Assembly (NCBI RefSeq): GCF_001984175.1
Contig: NZ_MTQP01000068.1
Location: 310,001 to 374,000 of the forward strand
From: Saccharothrix sp. ALI-22-I
Lineage (GTDB): Bacteria > Actinomycetota > Actinomycetes > Mycobacteriales > Pseudonocardiaceae
Direction of reading: 5' to 3'
Length of the DNA: 64,000 nt
A program made the position numbers and the translations under genes. Below are positions 41,907 to 50,400 of this stretch, piece by piece. Within the stretch, counting starts at the first letter, position 1. Every line of letters starts with the position of its first letter. The notes beneath the pieces are model-generated. The model searched no databases, was not told the origin of the DNA, and saw only the letters and a list, made by a program, of their open reading frames with translations.

Positions 41907-43043
41907 GTGCACTTGGTCGACATGCCGGTCTACTACCCGCCGCACAAGGGCGGAGTCGAGGCGTACGCGCACGAACTGCACCGGCGCATGCTGGAAGCCG
42001 ACCCCGAGCTGCGGATCACCGTGTTCACCTCGGCGGTCGGCGCGCCGGCGGGCGTGCAGCGACTGGGCGAGCGGTGGACGGTGGTGCGGTGGCCCGGCCG
42101 TGAGGTGATCTCGCACTACCCCGTGCCGTACCCCGGTTTCACCCGGAAGCTGCGCGCGTTGTGCGGCCCGGACACGGTGCTGATGACGCACACCCGGTTC
42201 TACTGGCCGCACCTGTGGGCGTCGCTGTTCGCCAAGCGGGCGCGGGTGCGCAGGCTGCACGTGGAGCACGGGTCGAGCCCGGTGCAGAGCGGCAACCGGT
42301 TCGTCCGGTTCGTCGCCGACATCGTCGACCGCCTCACCAGCCAGCCGGTGCTGCGCTGGGCGGACGACGTGGTGGCGGTGTCCCGGTCGGCCGCGCGGTT
42401 CGTCCGCGACCTGGCCGGACGCGAGGCGCGGGTGTTGTACCGGGGTATCGAACTGCCCTTCGGGGTGGTGGCGTCGGTCCCCGCCGGTGCGCCGGTGGCC
42501 TGCTACGTCGGCCGGTTGATCAACGGCAAGGGCGTGGCGGACCTGCTCACCGCCACGGCGGAGCTGCACCGGCGCGGTGTGCCGCTGCGGTTGCGGCTGT
42601 GCGGCGACGGACCGGCGGCGGCCGGGCTGCGGGCGCAGGTGACGCGGCTGGGGCTGGCCGACCACGTCGAGTTCCTGGGCGCGGTGGACCACGACACGGC
42701 GTTGCGCGAGATGGCCGCGTGCACGGTGTTCGTGAACCCCAGTTGGACCGAGGGGCTGCCCACGACGGTGCTGGAGGCGGCGGCCATCGGCCGCGCGGTC
42801 GTGGCCACCGACGTCGGCGGCACCGCGGAGATCATCGACGACGGCGTGACCGGCCACCTCGTGCCCGCTCGGGACCCCGGAGCGCTGGCCGCGGCCCTCC
42901 AAGCCGCCGTCACCGACCCCGAGCGCGAGGCGCGTGCGCACAAGCTCGGCGAGGTCACCCGGGAACGCTTCTCGTGGGACCGCAGCGTCGCCGCGTTCGC
43001 CACCATGTTGGTCGGCCACGACCCGGGCCGGCGGGCACGCTAG
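41907..43043 (+). CDS. Family 4 glycosyltransferase
   Basis: This 378-residue GT-B enzyme has an N-terminal acceptor domain with YYPPHKGGVEAYAHELHRRM and a C-terminal donor domain with CYVGRLINGKGVADLLTATA and the E-x7-E motif in WTEGLPTTVLEAAA. These are typical of retaining GT4 enzymes that use GDP- or UDP-sugars. It begins 10 bases after the flippase stop. The substrate is not predictable; the gmd/rmd pair nearby makes a GDP-deoxyhexose donor plausible. Confidence 0.87.
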   Translation: MHLVDMPVYYPPHKGGVEAYAHELHRRMLEADPELRITVFTSAVGAPAGVQRLGERWTVVRWPGREVISHYPVPYPGFTRKLRALCGPDTVLMTHTRFYWPHLWASLFAKRARVRRLHVEHGSSPVQSGNRFVRFVADIVDRLTSQPVLRWADDVVAVSRSAARFVRDLAGREARVLYRGIELPFGVVASVPAGAPVACYVGRLINGKGVADLLTATAELHRRGVPLRLRLCGDGPAAAGLRAQVTRLGLADHVEFLGAVDHDTALREMAACTVFVNPSWTEGLPTTVLEAAAIGRAVVATDVGGTAEIIDDGVTGHLVPARDPGALAAALQAAVTDPEREARAHKLGEVTRERFSWDRSVAAFATMLVGHDPGRRAR

Positions 43044-43096
43044 CCTTATCAGGCAGACACCCCAATTCACTCGGCAAGCTCGGCGAGGAGGCCGCT

Positions 43097-43786
43097 GTGG
43101 CGGACCAGTCTGACGTGTGGCTGGTCGTGCCCGTCTACAACGAGGCACAGGTGATCGCCGACGTCGTGCGCAACGCGCTGGAGACGTTCCCGAACATCGT
43201 GTGCGTCGACGACGGTAGCCGGGACGGCTCAGCCGAAGCGATTCGCGGGTCCGGGGCCCACCTGGTGCAACACCCGGTCAACCTGGGTCAGGGCGCGGCG
43301 ATCCAGACGGGCGTCGAGTACGCCCGGTCGCAGCCCGGCGCGGAGTACTTCGTGACCTTCGACGCCGACGGCCAGCACCAGGTCGCGGACGTGCTGCGGA
43401 TGCTGGAGCGGCTGCGCGCCGAGCCGGTCGACATCATCGTCGGCACCCGGTTCAAGGGCGACGCCTCCCACATCCCGCTGATCAAGCGCGTGGTGCTCAA
43501 GACCGTGGTCGCGGTCAGCCCGCGGCTGCGGAAGCTGAAGCTGTCCGACGCCCACAACGGGCTGCGGGTGTTCAACAAGAAGGTGGCGGACGAGCTCCGC
43601 ATCACGCTGAACGGCATGGGCCACGCGTCGCAGATCGTCGACCAGATCTCGCAGCGGGGTTGGCGGGTCACCGAGGAACAGGTCGAGATCCTGTACACGG
43701 AGTACTCGATGTCCAAGGGCCAGTCGCTCATCAACGGCGTGAACATCCTGTTCGACACGGCTCTCAAGACGGGGTCCAAGCGCTGA
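43097..43786 (+). CDS. Family 2 glycosyltransferase of the dolichol-phosphate-sugar synthase type
   Basis: This 229-residue enzyme has VVPVYNEAQVIADVV, CVDDGSRDGS, the metal motif TFDADGQH and KLSDAHNGLRVFNKK, as in polyprenyl-phosphate mannose or glucose synthases. GAGGAGG precedes the GTG at 43097. The next gene, one base later, encodes a DUF2304 membrane protein; this pair is recurrent in bacterial genomes. It probably makes a polyprenyl-phosphate sugar used by membrane GT-C enzymes. Confidence 0.85.
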   Translation: MADQSDVWLVVPVYNEAQVIADVVRNALETFPNIVCVDDGSRDGSAEAIRGSGAHLVQHPVNLGQGAAIQTGVEYARSQPGAEYFVTFDADGQHQVADVLRMLERLRAEPVDIIVGTRFKGDASHIPLIKRVVLKTVVAVSPRLRKLKLSDAHNGLRVFNKKVADELRITLNGMGHASQIVDQISQRGWRVTEEQVEILYTEYSMSKGQSLINGVNILFDTALKTGSKR

Positions 43787-43787
43787 C

Positions 43788-44165
43788 ATGCTGATCCAGT
43801 TCCTGCTCATCGGCACGGTCATCGTCCTGCTGGTGTTCTTCCTGCGCCACCACGGCACCACGAAGACCGCGGCCGGCGTGAAGATCGGCTTCGCGCTGTT
43901 CATGGTGCTGGCGGCGGTGGCCGTGCTGCGGCCCGCGGACGTGTCCAAGCTGGCCGAGTTCGTGGGTGTCGGGCGTGGTACCGACCTGCTGCTGTACGCG
44001 CTCGTGGTGGCGTTCGGGTTCGCCACCATCAACACCTACCTGCGGTTCAAGGAGTTGGAGCTGCGGTACGCGCGGCTCGCCCGGGCGATCGCGCTGCGCA
44101 ACGCCGAGGCGCCCAAGCACGAGGACTTGAACGTGGACGCGGAGGACCCGGCGCGCAGCGCCTGA
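43788..44165 (+). CDS. DUF2304 membrane protein
   Basis: This 125-residue protein has three hydrophobic segments (LIQFLLIGTVIVLLVFFL, GVKIGFALFMVLAAVAVL, LLLYALVVAFGFATINTYL) and a charged C-terminal helix (RFKELELRYARLARAIALRN). It matches DUF2304, which is almost always encoded next to a GT2 gene. It probably anchors or assists the upstream glycosyltransferase at the membrane. The spacing of one base supports coupling. Confidence 0.88.
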   Translation: MLIQFLLIGTVIVLLVFFLRHHGTTKTAAGVKIGFALFMVLAAVAVLRPADVSKLAEFVGVGRGTDLLLYALVVAFGFATINTYLRFKELELRYARLARAIALRNAEAPKHEDLNVDAEDPARSA

Positions 44166-44302
44166 CTCCACCAGCACAACGCCTGAACCTCCACCGGCAC
44201 GGCGCCTGAACCCACCGGCACCGCAGTTGTCCACAGGCGTCGCGGTTATCCACAGGCGGCCCTTCCACCACTGCGGACCGTCGGTCCCCCTGGCATGATC
44301 AA

Positions 44303-44335
44303 AACCGGGGGTCCCCTGGGCGGGGACCCCCGGTT
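44303..44335. terminator. Strong bidirectional hairpin
   Basis: AACCGGGGGTCCCC (44303-44316) pairs perfectly with GGGGACCCCCGGTT (44322-44335) around TGGGC. It separates the convergent DUF2304 and epimerase genes. Confidence 0.8.
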
Positions 44336-44365
44336 CGGGGTGCGGGTCGGCGGTGCGGGGTCGGG

Positions 44366-45307
44366 TCAGGCCTGGATCGTGCGGAAGTAGTCGACGGTCA
44401 GGCGGACGCCGGTGGCGATGTCCACTTCCGGCTTCCAGCCCAGCTCGGACTGCGCCAGCGAGGCGTCGATGGCCGACGCCCGCAGGTCACCGAGACGGGC
44501 CGGGGCGAACTCCGGGTTGTCGGGCACCCCGGCGGCTTGGGCGACGAGGGTGTGCAGTTCGCGGTCCGAGACCTGGTGGGCCGTGCCGATGTTGTACCGG
44601 CGGCCACCGCCCGCCTCGCCGGACGCGGCCACGAAAGCGGACACCACGTCCTCCACGAACACGTAGTCACGGGTGTTGCCACCGTCGCCGAACACCTTCG
44701 TGGGACGCCCTGCCAGCAGCGCGGACGCGAAGATGGCCACCACGCCCGCCTCGCCGTGCGGGTCCTGCCGGGGCCCGTACACGTTCGCCAACGCCAGGTG
44801 GGTGCACTCCAGCCCGTACAGCTGCCGGTACGTGTTCAGGTACACCTCGCCGGACACCTTGGACGCCGCGTACGGCGACTTGGGGTTGATCGGCACCGTC
44901 TCCGCCACCGGCAGGACCTCCGGTGTGCCGTAGATCGACCCGCCGGACGACGCGAACACGACCTTGCGCACCCCGGCCCGACGGGCGGCCTCGGCCAGGT
45001 TCACCGTGCCCAGCACGTTCTTCGTGGCGTCGAGCAGCGGCTCGGCCACCGACACCCGCACGTCGATCTGCGCGGCCAGGTGGAACACCACCTCGGGCGC
45101 GAACGCGGCGACCACGTCGGCCAGCTCCGGTGAGGTGATGTCCACCTGCGAGAACGAGTACCGGTCCGCGGTGGCCGGGTCGACCGGCGCGGTCCGCTTG
45201 CCGCGGCTCAGGTCGTCCACGACGTGCACCTCGTGCCCGTCCCTCAGCAGCCGGTCGACCAGGGTTGAGCCGATGAAACCGGCGCCGCCGGTCACTAGTG
45301 CGCGCAC
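44366..45307 (-). CDS. galE: NAD-dependent sugar epimerase (UDP-glucose 4-epimerase type)
   Basis: This 313-residue extended SDR has the NAD motif VTGGAGFIGSTL, the catalytic Ser/Tyr-x3-Lys (SSGGSIYG, SPYAASK) and VYGPRQDPHGEAGVV. It resembles the short GalE proteins of mycobacteria (such as Rv3634c) that supply UDP-galactose. Here it would feed Glf and the galactan transferases. AGGAGAAGG precedes the GTG. The 5' leader is made of short CAACGA-type repeats. The HAD phosphatase gene lies upstream on the same strand. Confidence 0.82.
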   Translation of the reverse strand: MRALVTGGAGFIGSTLVDRLLRDGHEVHVVDDLSRGKRTAPVDPATADRYSFSQVDITSPELADVVAAFAPEVVFHLAAQIDVRVSVAEPLLDATKNVLGTVNLAEAARRAGVRKVVFASSGGSIYGTPEVLPVAETVPINPKSPYAASKVSGEVYLNTYRQLYGLECTHLALANVYGPRQDPHGEAGVVAIFASALLAGRPTKVFGDGGNTRDYVFVEDVVSAFVAASGEAGGGRRYNIGTAHQVSDRELHTLVAQAAGVPDNPEFAPARLGDLRASAIDASLAQSELGWKPEVDIATGVRLTVDYFRTIQA

Positions 45308-45319
45308 GAGAGCCTTCTC

Positions 45320-45376
45320 CTCACAACGACAACGACGAACGACAACGACGGCTGACGACGAACGATCAACGACAAC
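45320..45376. repeat. CAACGA-type short-sequence repeat in the epimerase leader
   Basis: The plus strand contains repeated ACAACGACAACGACG and ACGAACGA units for about 55 bases. On the coding strand this is a GTTGTCGTT-rich leader upstream of the galE-like gene. No function is apparent. Confidence 0.6.
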
Positions 45377-45408
45377 GGGCGGTCACCGGGCAGCCTAGAT
45401 CCAACGCG

Positions 45409-46233
45409 CTAGAACCAGCGCTCCAGGACCAGCGCGACCCCGTCCTCCGAGTTGGCCGCGGTGACCTCGTCGGCCGCCTCCAGCGCGACCTCGTGCGCGT
45501 TCGCCATGGCCACGCCGTGGCCGGCCCACCGCAGCATCGGCACGTCGTTGGGCATGTCGCCGAACGCCAGCACACCGCTCGCGGGCACATCGAGCAGTTG
45601 CGCGACGGTGGCCAACCCGGTCGCCTTGGTCACGCCGGGCGCGGCGAACTCCAGCAGGCCCGCGTTGGTCGAGAAGGTCATCGCGACCAGCCCCTCGACC
45701 AGCGGCCCGACCGCCGCGGCCATGTCCTGCGACGCCATGCGCGGGTGCCTGACCAGCAGTTTCACCGACGGCCGGCTGAGCACGTGGGCCCGCGCGTGGC
45801 CGGGCAGCGGCTGGGCGCCCTCGTCCCACGGGTGGTTGTAGAACTCGTCGGCGACGAAGTCGGCGTTCATCGAACCGCCGTCCCGGGCGGTCTCCCCCAC
45901 CCGTTCCGAGGCCATCGAGCAGCCCGGCAACGCCTTGTCGAGCACGGAGGCCAGGTCGGTGAGCTGCACCGGGGACAGCAGCTCCGCCGAGACGACGCGG
46001 TCCGCGCCGATGTCGTAGATCACCGCCCCGTTGGAGCACACCGCGTAGCCGGTGAGGCCGGCCGCGTCGGCGACCTCCGGCACCCAGCGCGGCGGGCGGC
46101 CGGTGGCCAGCACGAACGGGACGTCGGCGGCCAGGACCCGGCCGACCATGCCCGCCGTGCGCGGGCTGACCCGTCCCAACGGGGTGAGCAGGGTGCCGTC
46201 GACGTCGGATGCCACAAGGGAAGGTCTCTGCAC
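45409..46233 (-). CDS. Cof-type HAD-superfamily phosphatase
   Basis: This 274-residue protein has the HAD motif I ASDVDGTLLT, motif II ATGRPP and the C-terminal motif AFGDMPNDVPML, with a large C2-type cap between. Such enzymes dephosphorylate sugar phosphates or nucleotides. The GTG at 46233 is chosen as the nearest start before the first strand. A similar gene (Rv3813c) lies in the mycobacterial cell-wall region. It is upstream of the epimerase by 101 bases and divergent from the oxidoreductase. Confidence 0.85.
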   Translation of the reverse strand: MQRPSLVASDVDGTLLTPLGRVSPRTAGMVGRVLAADVPFVLATGRPPRWVPEVADAAGLTGYAVCSNGAVIYDIGADRVVSAELLSPVQLTDLASVLDKALPGCSMASERVGETARDGGSMNADFVADEFYNHPWDEGAQPLPGHARAHVLSRPSVKLLVRHPRMASQDMAAAVGPLVEGLVAMTFSTNAGLLEFAAPGVTKATGLATVAQLLDVPASGVLAFGDMPNDVPMLRWAGHGVAMANAHEVALEAADEVTAANSEDGVALVLERWF

Positions 46234-46267
46234 ATGCCCATGGTGCCCCGTCGGATACCGTCGCCGG

Positions 46268-47152
46268 GTGCGCACTGGGATTGTGATCCTGCCCGAACAC
46301 CGCTGGTGGATGGCCGAACACAAGTGGAAGGCAGCCGAGGAGTACGGCTTCCACCACGCGTGGACCTACGACCACATGGGCTGGCGCTCACTGGTCGACG
46401 GACCGTGGTTCGGCGCCGTTCCGACGCTGGCAGCGGCGGCCGCGGTGACCGAGCGGATTCGGCTCGGCACGCTGGTCGCGTCCCCGAACTTCCGCCACCC
46501 GGTGCCGTTCTCACGCGAACTGCTGGCCCTGGACGACCTCTCCGACGGCCGCTTCACGCTCGGCGTCGGCGCCGGCGGTGTGGGGTACGACACGGAGGTG
46601 ATGGGCACCACGCCGCCGCGCAGCCGGCAGGGGCGGTTCGAGGAGTTCGTCGCCACTTTGGACATGCTCTTGGCCCAGGAGCGCACCACGTTCAGCGGGG
46701 AGTACTACGAGATCCGTGACGCCCGGAGCGCGCCCGGCTGCGTGCAACGGCCGCGGCTGCCGTTCGTGGTGGCGGCGAACGGGCCCAAGGCGATGGCAGT
46801 CGCCGCGAAGTACGGCACGGGCTGGGTCACCACCGGGCCGGAGACCGACGACGAGACCACGTGGTGGCGTGGCGTCGCCCGGATGACCGAGCAGTTCGGC
46901 GAGGCGTTGGCGCGGATCGGTCGGGCCAAGGAGTCCATCGACTTCCACCTGAACGCCGATTCGTCCCCGGTGTACTCGCTGACCAGCGTGGAGCACTTCC
47001 GGGACGTGGCGGGCCGGGCGCGGGCGCTCGGTTTCACCGACCTGGTCGTGCACTGGCCGCGTGCGGACGGCGTGTACGCGGGCAGCGAGGCGGTGTTGGA
47101 GCGGGTCGTGGCGGACGTGCTGCCGGAGTTCGCCCGCAGCACGTCCGGGTGA
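46268..47152 (+). CDS. Luciferase-like (LLM) F420-dependent oxidoreductase
   Basis: This 294-residue TIM-barrel protein has AWTYDHMGWRSLVDGPWFG, RIRLGTLVASPNFRHPVPFS and GRFTLGVGAGGVGYD, typical of LLM flavin or F420 oxidoreductases. F420 is more likely in an actinomycete. The substrate is unknown. TACCGT lies 6 bases before the GTG, so it may be leaderless. It is divergent from the HAD phosphatase gene, 34 bases apart. Confidence 0.85.
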   Translation: MRTGIVILPEHRWWMAEHKWKAAEEYGFHHAWTYDHMGWRSLVDGPWFGAVPTLAAAAAVTERIRLGTLVASPNFRHPVPFSRELLALDDLSDGRFTLGVGAGGVGYDTEVMGTTPPRSRQGRFEEFVATLDMLLAQERTTFSGEYYEIRDARSAPGCVQRPRLPFVVAANGPKAMAVAAKYGTGWVTTGPETDDETTWWRGVARMTEQFGEALARIGRAKESIDFHLNADSSPVYSLTSVEHFRDVAGRARALGFTDLVVHWPRADGVYAGSEAVLERVVADVLPEFARSTSG

Positions 47153-47225
47153 CGCCGGCGAGGCGCCATCCACGGGGCGCGCGGCCGGGGGAGGCCGTCG
47201 GGCCGGAATCGGCGGCCGGCCTACG

Positions 47226-48329
47226 ATGAGCGCCGTGCCTCTTCGCATCGCGGTCGACCTGGTCTTCTACACGGGGCGCAAGGGCGGCACGGAGAGTTAC
47301 GCGCGCGGGCTGTTCCCGGCCCTCGCCGCGCACGACGACCTCAGGTTCGTCGGCATCGGCAACCGCGAGCTCGCCGAGCAGCCACCGGCCTGGTTCCCCG
47401 GCGAGATCGTGTCGCTGCCGGTGTCCGGCGAGAACCGCGTGGCGTGGGCGGCGGCGGTTGCGCTCGCCGTCGGGCCGCGAGCCCTCGCCATCGGTGCGGA
47501 CATCCTGCACTGCCCGTCGAACTTCGGGCCGGCCGTCCGGTTGCTGCCGACCGTGGTCACGGTGCACGACATCCTGGCCATCCGGCATCCCGAGTGGGTG
47601 CAGGGGGGACTGTCGCGCGGGGTGCAGGCGTTGACCAAGGCGACCGTGCGGGCGGCCGGCCGGATCATCACCGACAGCCAGGCCTCGGCCACCGACGTGC
47701 ACGAGCTGCTCGGCAGGCCGATGGCCGACATCGACGTGATCCACCTCGGCGTCAAGCCGGTCGACGTCCTGGCGCGCACCGGCGAGTCGGTCGGGCGGCC
47801 GTACGTGCTGGCGGGCGGTAACCGGATGCCGCACAAGAACTTCGACGGGCTGCTCGAAGCGTGGACGTTCATCCCGGCCGCCGAGCGCCCGAAGCTGGTC
47901 ATCACCGGCAGCCACGGCGACGACCCGCTGCGACCGGTGGTGGAACGCCTCGGGCTGACCGACGATGTCGAGCTGCGCGAATGGGTGTCCGCCGACGAGC
48001 TGGCCACCCTCTACGACCAGGCGAGCGCGTACGCGTTCCCGACCCTGTTCGAGGGTTTCGGGCTGCCGGTGCTCGAAGCGATGGCGCGCGGCTGCCCGGT
48101 GATCGGCTCGGACATCCCGGTGCTGCACGAGGTCGGCGGCGACGACATGGCCTACTTCGACCCGCGCGACCCGGCCGCGATCGCCACCGCGATCCGCAAG
48201 GTCGTGAACGACCCGGACACGCAGACCGCGATGGCCGCCGCCGGCCGCAAGCGCGCCGAGACCTTCACCTGGCAGCGCGCCGCGGACGCGACCGCCGAGA
48301 TCTACCGCGCCATGGCAAGCGCGCGATGA
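47226..48329 (+). CDS. Family 4 glycosyltransferase
   Basis: This 367-residue GT-B enzyme has DLVFYTGRKGGTESYARGLF in the N-terminal domain, ADILHCPSNFGP, TVHDILAIRHPEW and the donor E-x7-E motif FEGFGLPVLEAMARG. It resembles mannosyl- or rhamnosyltransferases of exopolysaccharide clusters. The ATG at 47226 fits the first strand. It lies directly before gmd, so a GDP-mannose-derived donor is plausible. Confidence 0.87.
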   Translation: MSAVPLRIAVDLVFYTGRKGGTESYARGLFPALAAHDDLRFVGIGNRELAEQPPAWFPGEIVSLPVSGENRVAWAAAVALAVGPRALAIGADILHCPSNFGPAVRLLPTVVTVHDILAIRHPEWVQGGLSRGVQALTKATVRAAGRIITDSQASATDVHELLGRPMADIDVIHLGVKPVDVLARTGESVGRPYVLAGGNRMPHKNFDGLLEAWTFIPAAERPKLVITGSHGDDPLRPVVERLGLTDDVELREWVSADELATLYDQASAYAFPTLFEGFGLPVLEAMARGCPVIGSDIPVLHEVGGDDMAYFDPRDPAAIATAIRKVVNDPDTQTAMAAAGRKRAETFTWQRAADATAEIYRAMASAR

Positions 48330-48367
48330 ACGGCAACGCCCGGCCGAAGGCCGCGGCAAGTCCGCAT

Positions 48368-48373
48368 TAGACT
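48368..48373 (+). promoter_or_regulatory. Candidate -10 box of the gmd-rmd operon
   Basis: TAGACT lies 75 bases before the gmd ATG, leaving a leader that contains the ribosome site AAGGAG. Confidence 0.3.
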
Positions 48374-48448
48374 CGCGCGAGCGGGAAGTCCGCCCAAGAC
48401 ATTTGTGCGTCGCCTGATGCATTAGAGAACAAGGAGTCACCCACGGTC

Positions 48449-49483
48449 ATGCGAACCGCACTCGTCACCGGCATTTCCGGTCAGGACGGCGCCTATCTCG
48501 CGCAGCTGCTGCTGGAGAAGGACTACCAGGTCTACGGCGCTTATCGGCGCACGAGCTCCATCAACTTCTGGCGGATCGCCGAGCTCGGCATCCAGGAGCA
48601 CCCGAACCTGCACCTGGTCGAATACGACCTCACCGACCTGGGCAACAGCATCCGGCTGCTGGATTCCACCGGCGCGGACGAGATCTACAACCTGGCCGCG
48701 CAGAGCTTCGTCAGCGTCTCGTTCGACCAGCCGACGACGACCGCGCAGATCACCGGCGTCGGCGCGCTGAACCTGCTGGAAGCGATGCGCACGGTGAGCC
48801 CGAACGCGCGGTTCTACCAGGCGTCCACCTCCGAGATGTTCGGCAAGGTGCAGGCGGTGCCGCAGACCGAGGAGACCTCGTTCTACCCGCGCAGCCCGTA
48901 CGGCGTGGCGAAGCTGTTCGCGCACTGGACGACGGTGAACTACCGCGAGTCGTACAACCTGTTCGGCTCCAGCGGCATCCTGTTCAACCACGAGTCGCCG
49001 CTGCGCGGCCAGGAGTTCGTGACGCGCAAGGTCACCGACTCGGTCGCGAAGATCAAGCTGGGCAAGCTCGACGTGCTGGAGCTGGGCAACCTCGACGCCA
49101 AGCGCGACTGGGGTTACGCCAAGGAGTACGTCGACGGCATGTGGCGGATGCTCCAGGCCGACGAGCCGGACACGTTCGTGCTGTCCACCAACCGCACGGT
49201 GACCGTCCGCGACTTCGTGACGCTGTCGTTCGCCGCCGCCGGCATCGAGCTGCGGTGGGAGGGCTCCGGCGAGTCCGAGCGCGGCCTGGACACCGAGACC
49301 GGTCGCGAACTGGTCCGGGTCAACCCCAAGTTCTACCGCCCGGCCGAGGTCGACCTGCTGATCGGCGACGCGTCCAAGGCCAAGGACGTGCTCGGCTGGG
49401 AAGCGAAGACCACCCTCGAAGAGCTGGCCCGGATGATGGTGGAGGCGGACATCGAGAGGAACGAGCGTGGGTTCTCCTTCTGA
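48449..49483 (+). CDS. gmd: GDP-mannose 4,6-dehydratase
   Basis: This 344-residue SDR has the NADP motif ALVTGISGQDGAYLAQLLLE, YNLAAQSFVSVSF, the Ser/Thr-Glu and Tyr-x3-Lys catalytic set (TSEMFG, YGVAKLFAHW) and LGNLDAKRDWGYAKEYV. It converts GDP-mannose to GDP-4-keto-6-deoxymannose. AAGGAG precedes the ATG. Its end overlaps the next gene by 17 bases, which encodes the presumed 4-reductase. Confidence 0.95.
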   Translation: MRTALVTGISGQDGAYLAQLLLEKDYQVYGAYRRTSSINFWRIAELGIQEHPNLHLVEYDLTDLGNSIRLLDSTGADEIYNLAAQSFVSVSFDQPTTTAQITGVGALNLLEAMRTVSPNARFYQASTSEMFGKVQAVPQTEETSFYPRSPYGVAKLFAHWTTVNYRESYNLFGSSGILFNHESPLRGQEFVTRKVTDSVAKIKLGKLDVLELGNLDAKRDWGYAKEYVDGMWRMLQADEPDTFVLSTNRTVTVRDFVTLSFAAAGIELRWEGSGESERGLDTETGRELVRVNPKFYRPAEVDLLIGDASKAKDVLGWEAKTTLEELARMMVEADIERNERGFSF

Positions 49484-50378
49484 ACCGACGCGGGTCCTGG
49501 TCACCGGCGTCTCCGGCTTCACCGGGCGGCACGTCGCCGCCGAGCTGATCGGTGCGGGCCACGAGGTGGTCGGTCTGGCGCACGCCTCGCCGGGCACCCC
49601 GGTGCCCGGGGTCGAGGTTCACCGGGCCGACCTGCTCGACCGCGAGAGCCTGCGGTCCGTGGTCGCCGAGGTCGAGCCGGACGCCGTCGTGCACTTGGCG
49701 GCCATCTCGTTCGTCGCGCACGGTGACGCGGACGAGCTTTACCGGGCGAACGTGGTCGGCACCCGCAACCTGCTCGCCGCGCTGAGCGACGCGCCGCGCC
49801 GTCCGCGCATCGTGGCGTTGGCGAGCAGCGCGAACATCTACGGCAACGCGACCGTCGAGCCCATCGACGAGGACGTCGCGCCCGATCCGGTGAACGACTA
49901 CGCGGTCAGCAAGCTCGCCATGGAGTACATGGCGAAGCTGTGGGCGGACCGCCTGCCGATCGCGATCACCCGGCCGTTCAACTACACGGGCGCGGGCCAG
50001 GACGCGCGGTTCCTGATCCCGAAGATCGTGGACCACTTCCGCCGCGGCGAGCGGAAGATCGAACTGGGCAACACCGGGGTCTGGCGCGATTTCGGCGACG
50101 TCCGGACCGTGGCCCGCTACTACCGCAGGCTGGTCGAGATCGCCCCGGCCGGCAGCACCCTCAACCTGTGCTCGGGGGTCGCGCACTCGCTGTCCGAGGT
50201 GCTGGACATGATGGCGGCCATCGCCGGGTACGAGATCGAGGTCGAGGTGAACCCGGCCTTCGTCCGGGCGAACGAGGTCGTCCGCCTGGTCGGCAGCCGT
50301 GAACGGCTCGTCGACACCCTCGGTGACGAGCCGCTGATCCCGTTCGAGAAGACCTTGGAGTGGATGTACTCGGCGTGA
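49467..50378 (+). CDS. rmd: GDP-4-keto-6-deoxymannose reductase-like SDR
   Basis: This 303-residue SDR has VLVTGVSGFTGRHVAAELIG, LASSANIYG and YAVSKLAMEYMAK, and ITRPFNYTGAGQDARFLIPK, a signature of Rmd-type reductases. Overlap with gmd implies that it acts on the Gmd product, giving GDP-D-rhamnose. An epimerizing variant (GDP-fucose or talose type) is less likely because the motif set fits Rmd. The deoxyhexose is presumably used by the neighbouring GT4 enzymes. Confidence 0.75.
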   Translation: MGSPSEPTRVLVTGVSGFTGRHVAAELIGAGHEVVGLAHASPGTPVPGVEVHRADLLDRESLRSVVAEVEPDAVVHLAAISFVAHGDADELYRANVVGTRNLLAALSDAPRRPRIVALASSANIYGNATVEPIDEDVAPDPVNDYAVSKLAMEYMAKLWADRLPIAITRPFNYTGAGQDARFLIPKIVDHFRRGERKIELGNTGVWRDFGDVRTVARYYRRLVEIAPAGSTLNLCSGVAHSLSEVLDMMAAIAGYEIEVEVNPAFVRANEVVRLVGSRERLVDTLGDEPLIPFEKTLEWMYSA

Positions 50379-50386
50379 GCCGGCAC

Positions 50387-50392
50387 TAGTCT
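50387..50392 (+). promoter_or_regulatory. Candidate -10 box of leaderless lhgO transcript
   Basis: TAGTCT lies eight bases before the GTG of the oxidase gene and just after the rmd stop. There is no ribosome site in between. Confidence 0.35.
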
Positions 50393-50400
50393 CTGCGGTT

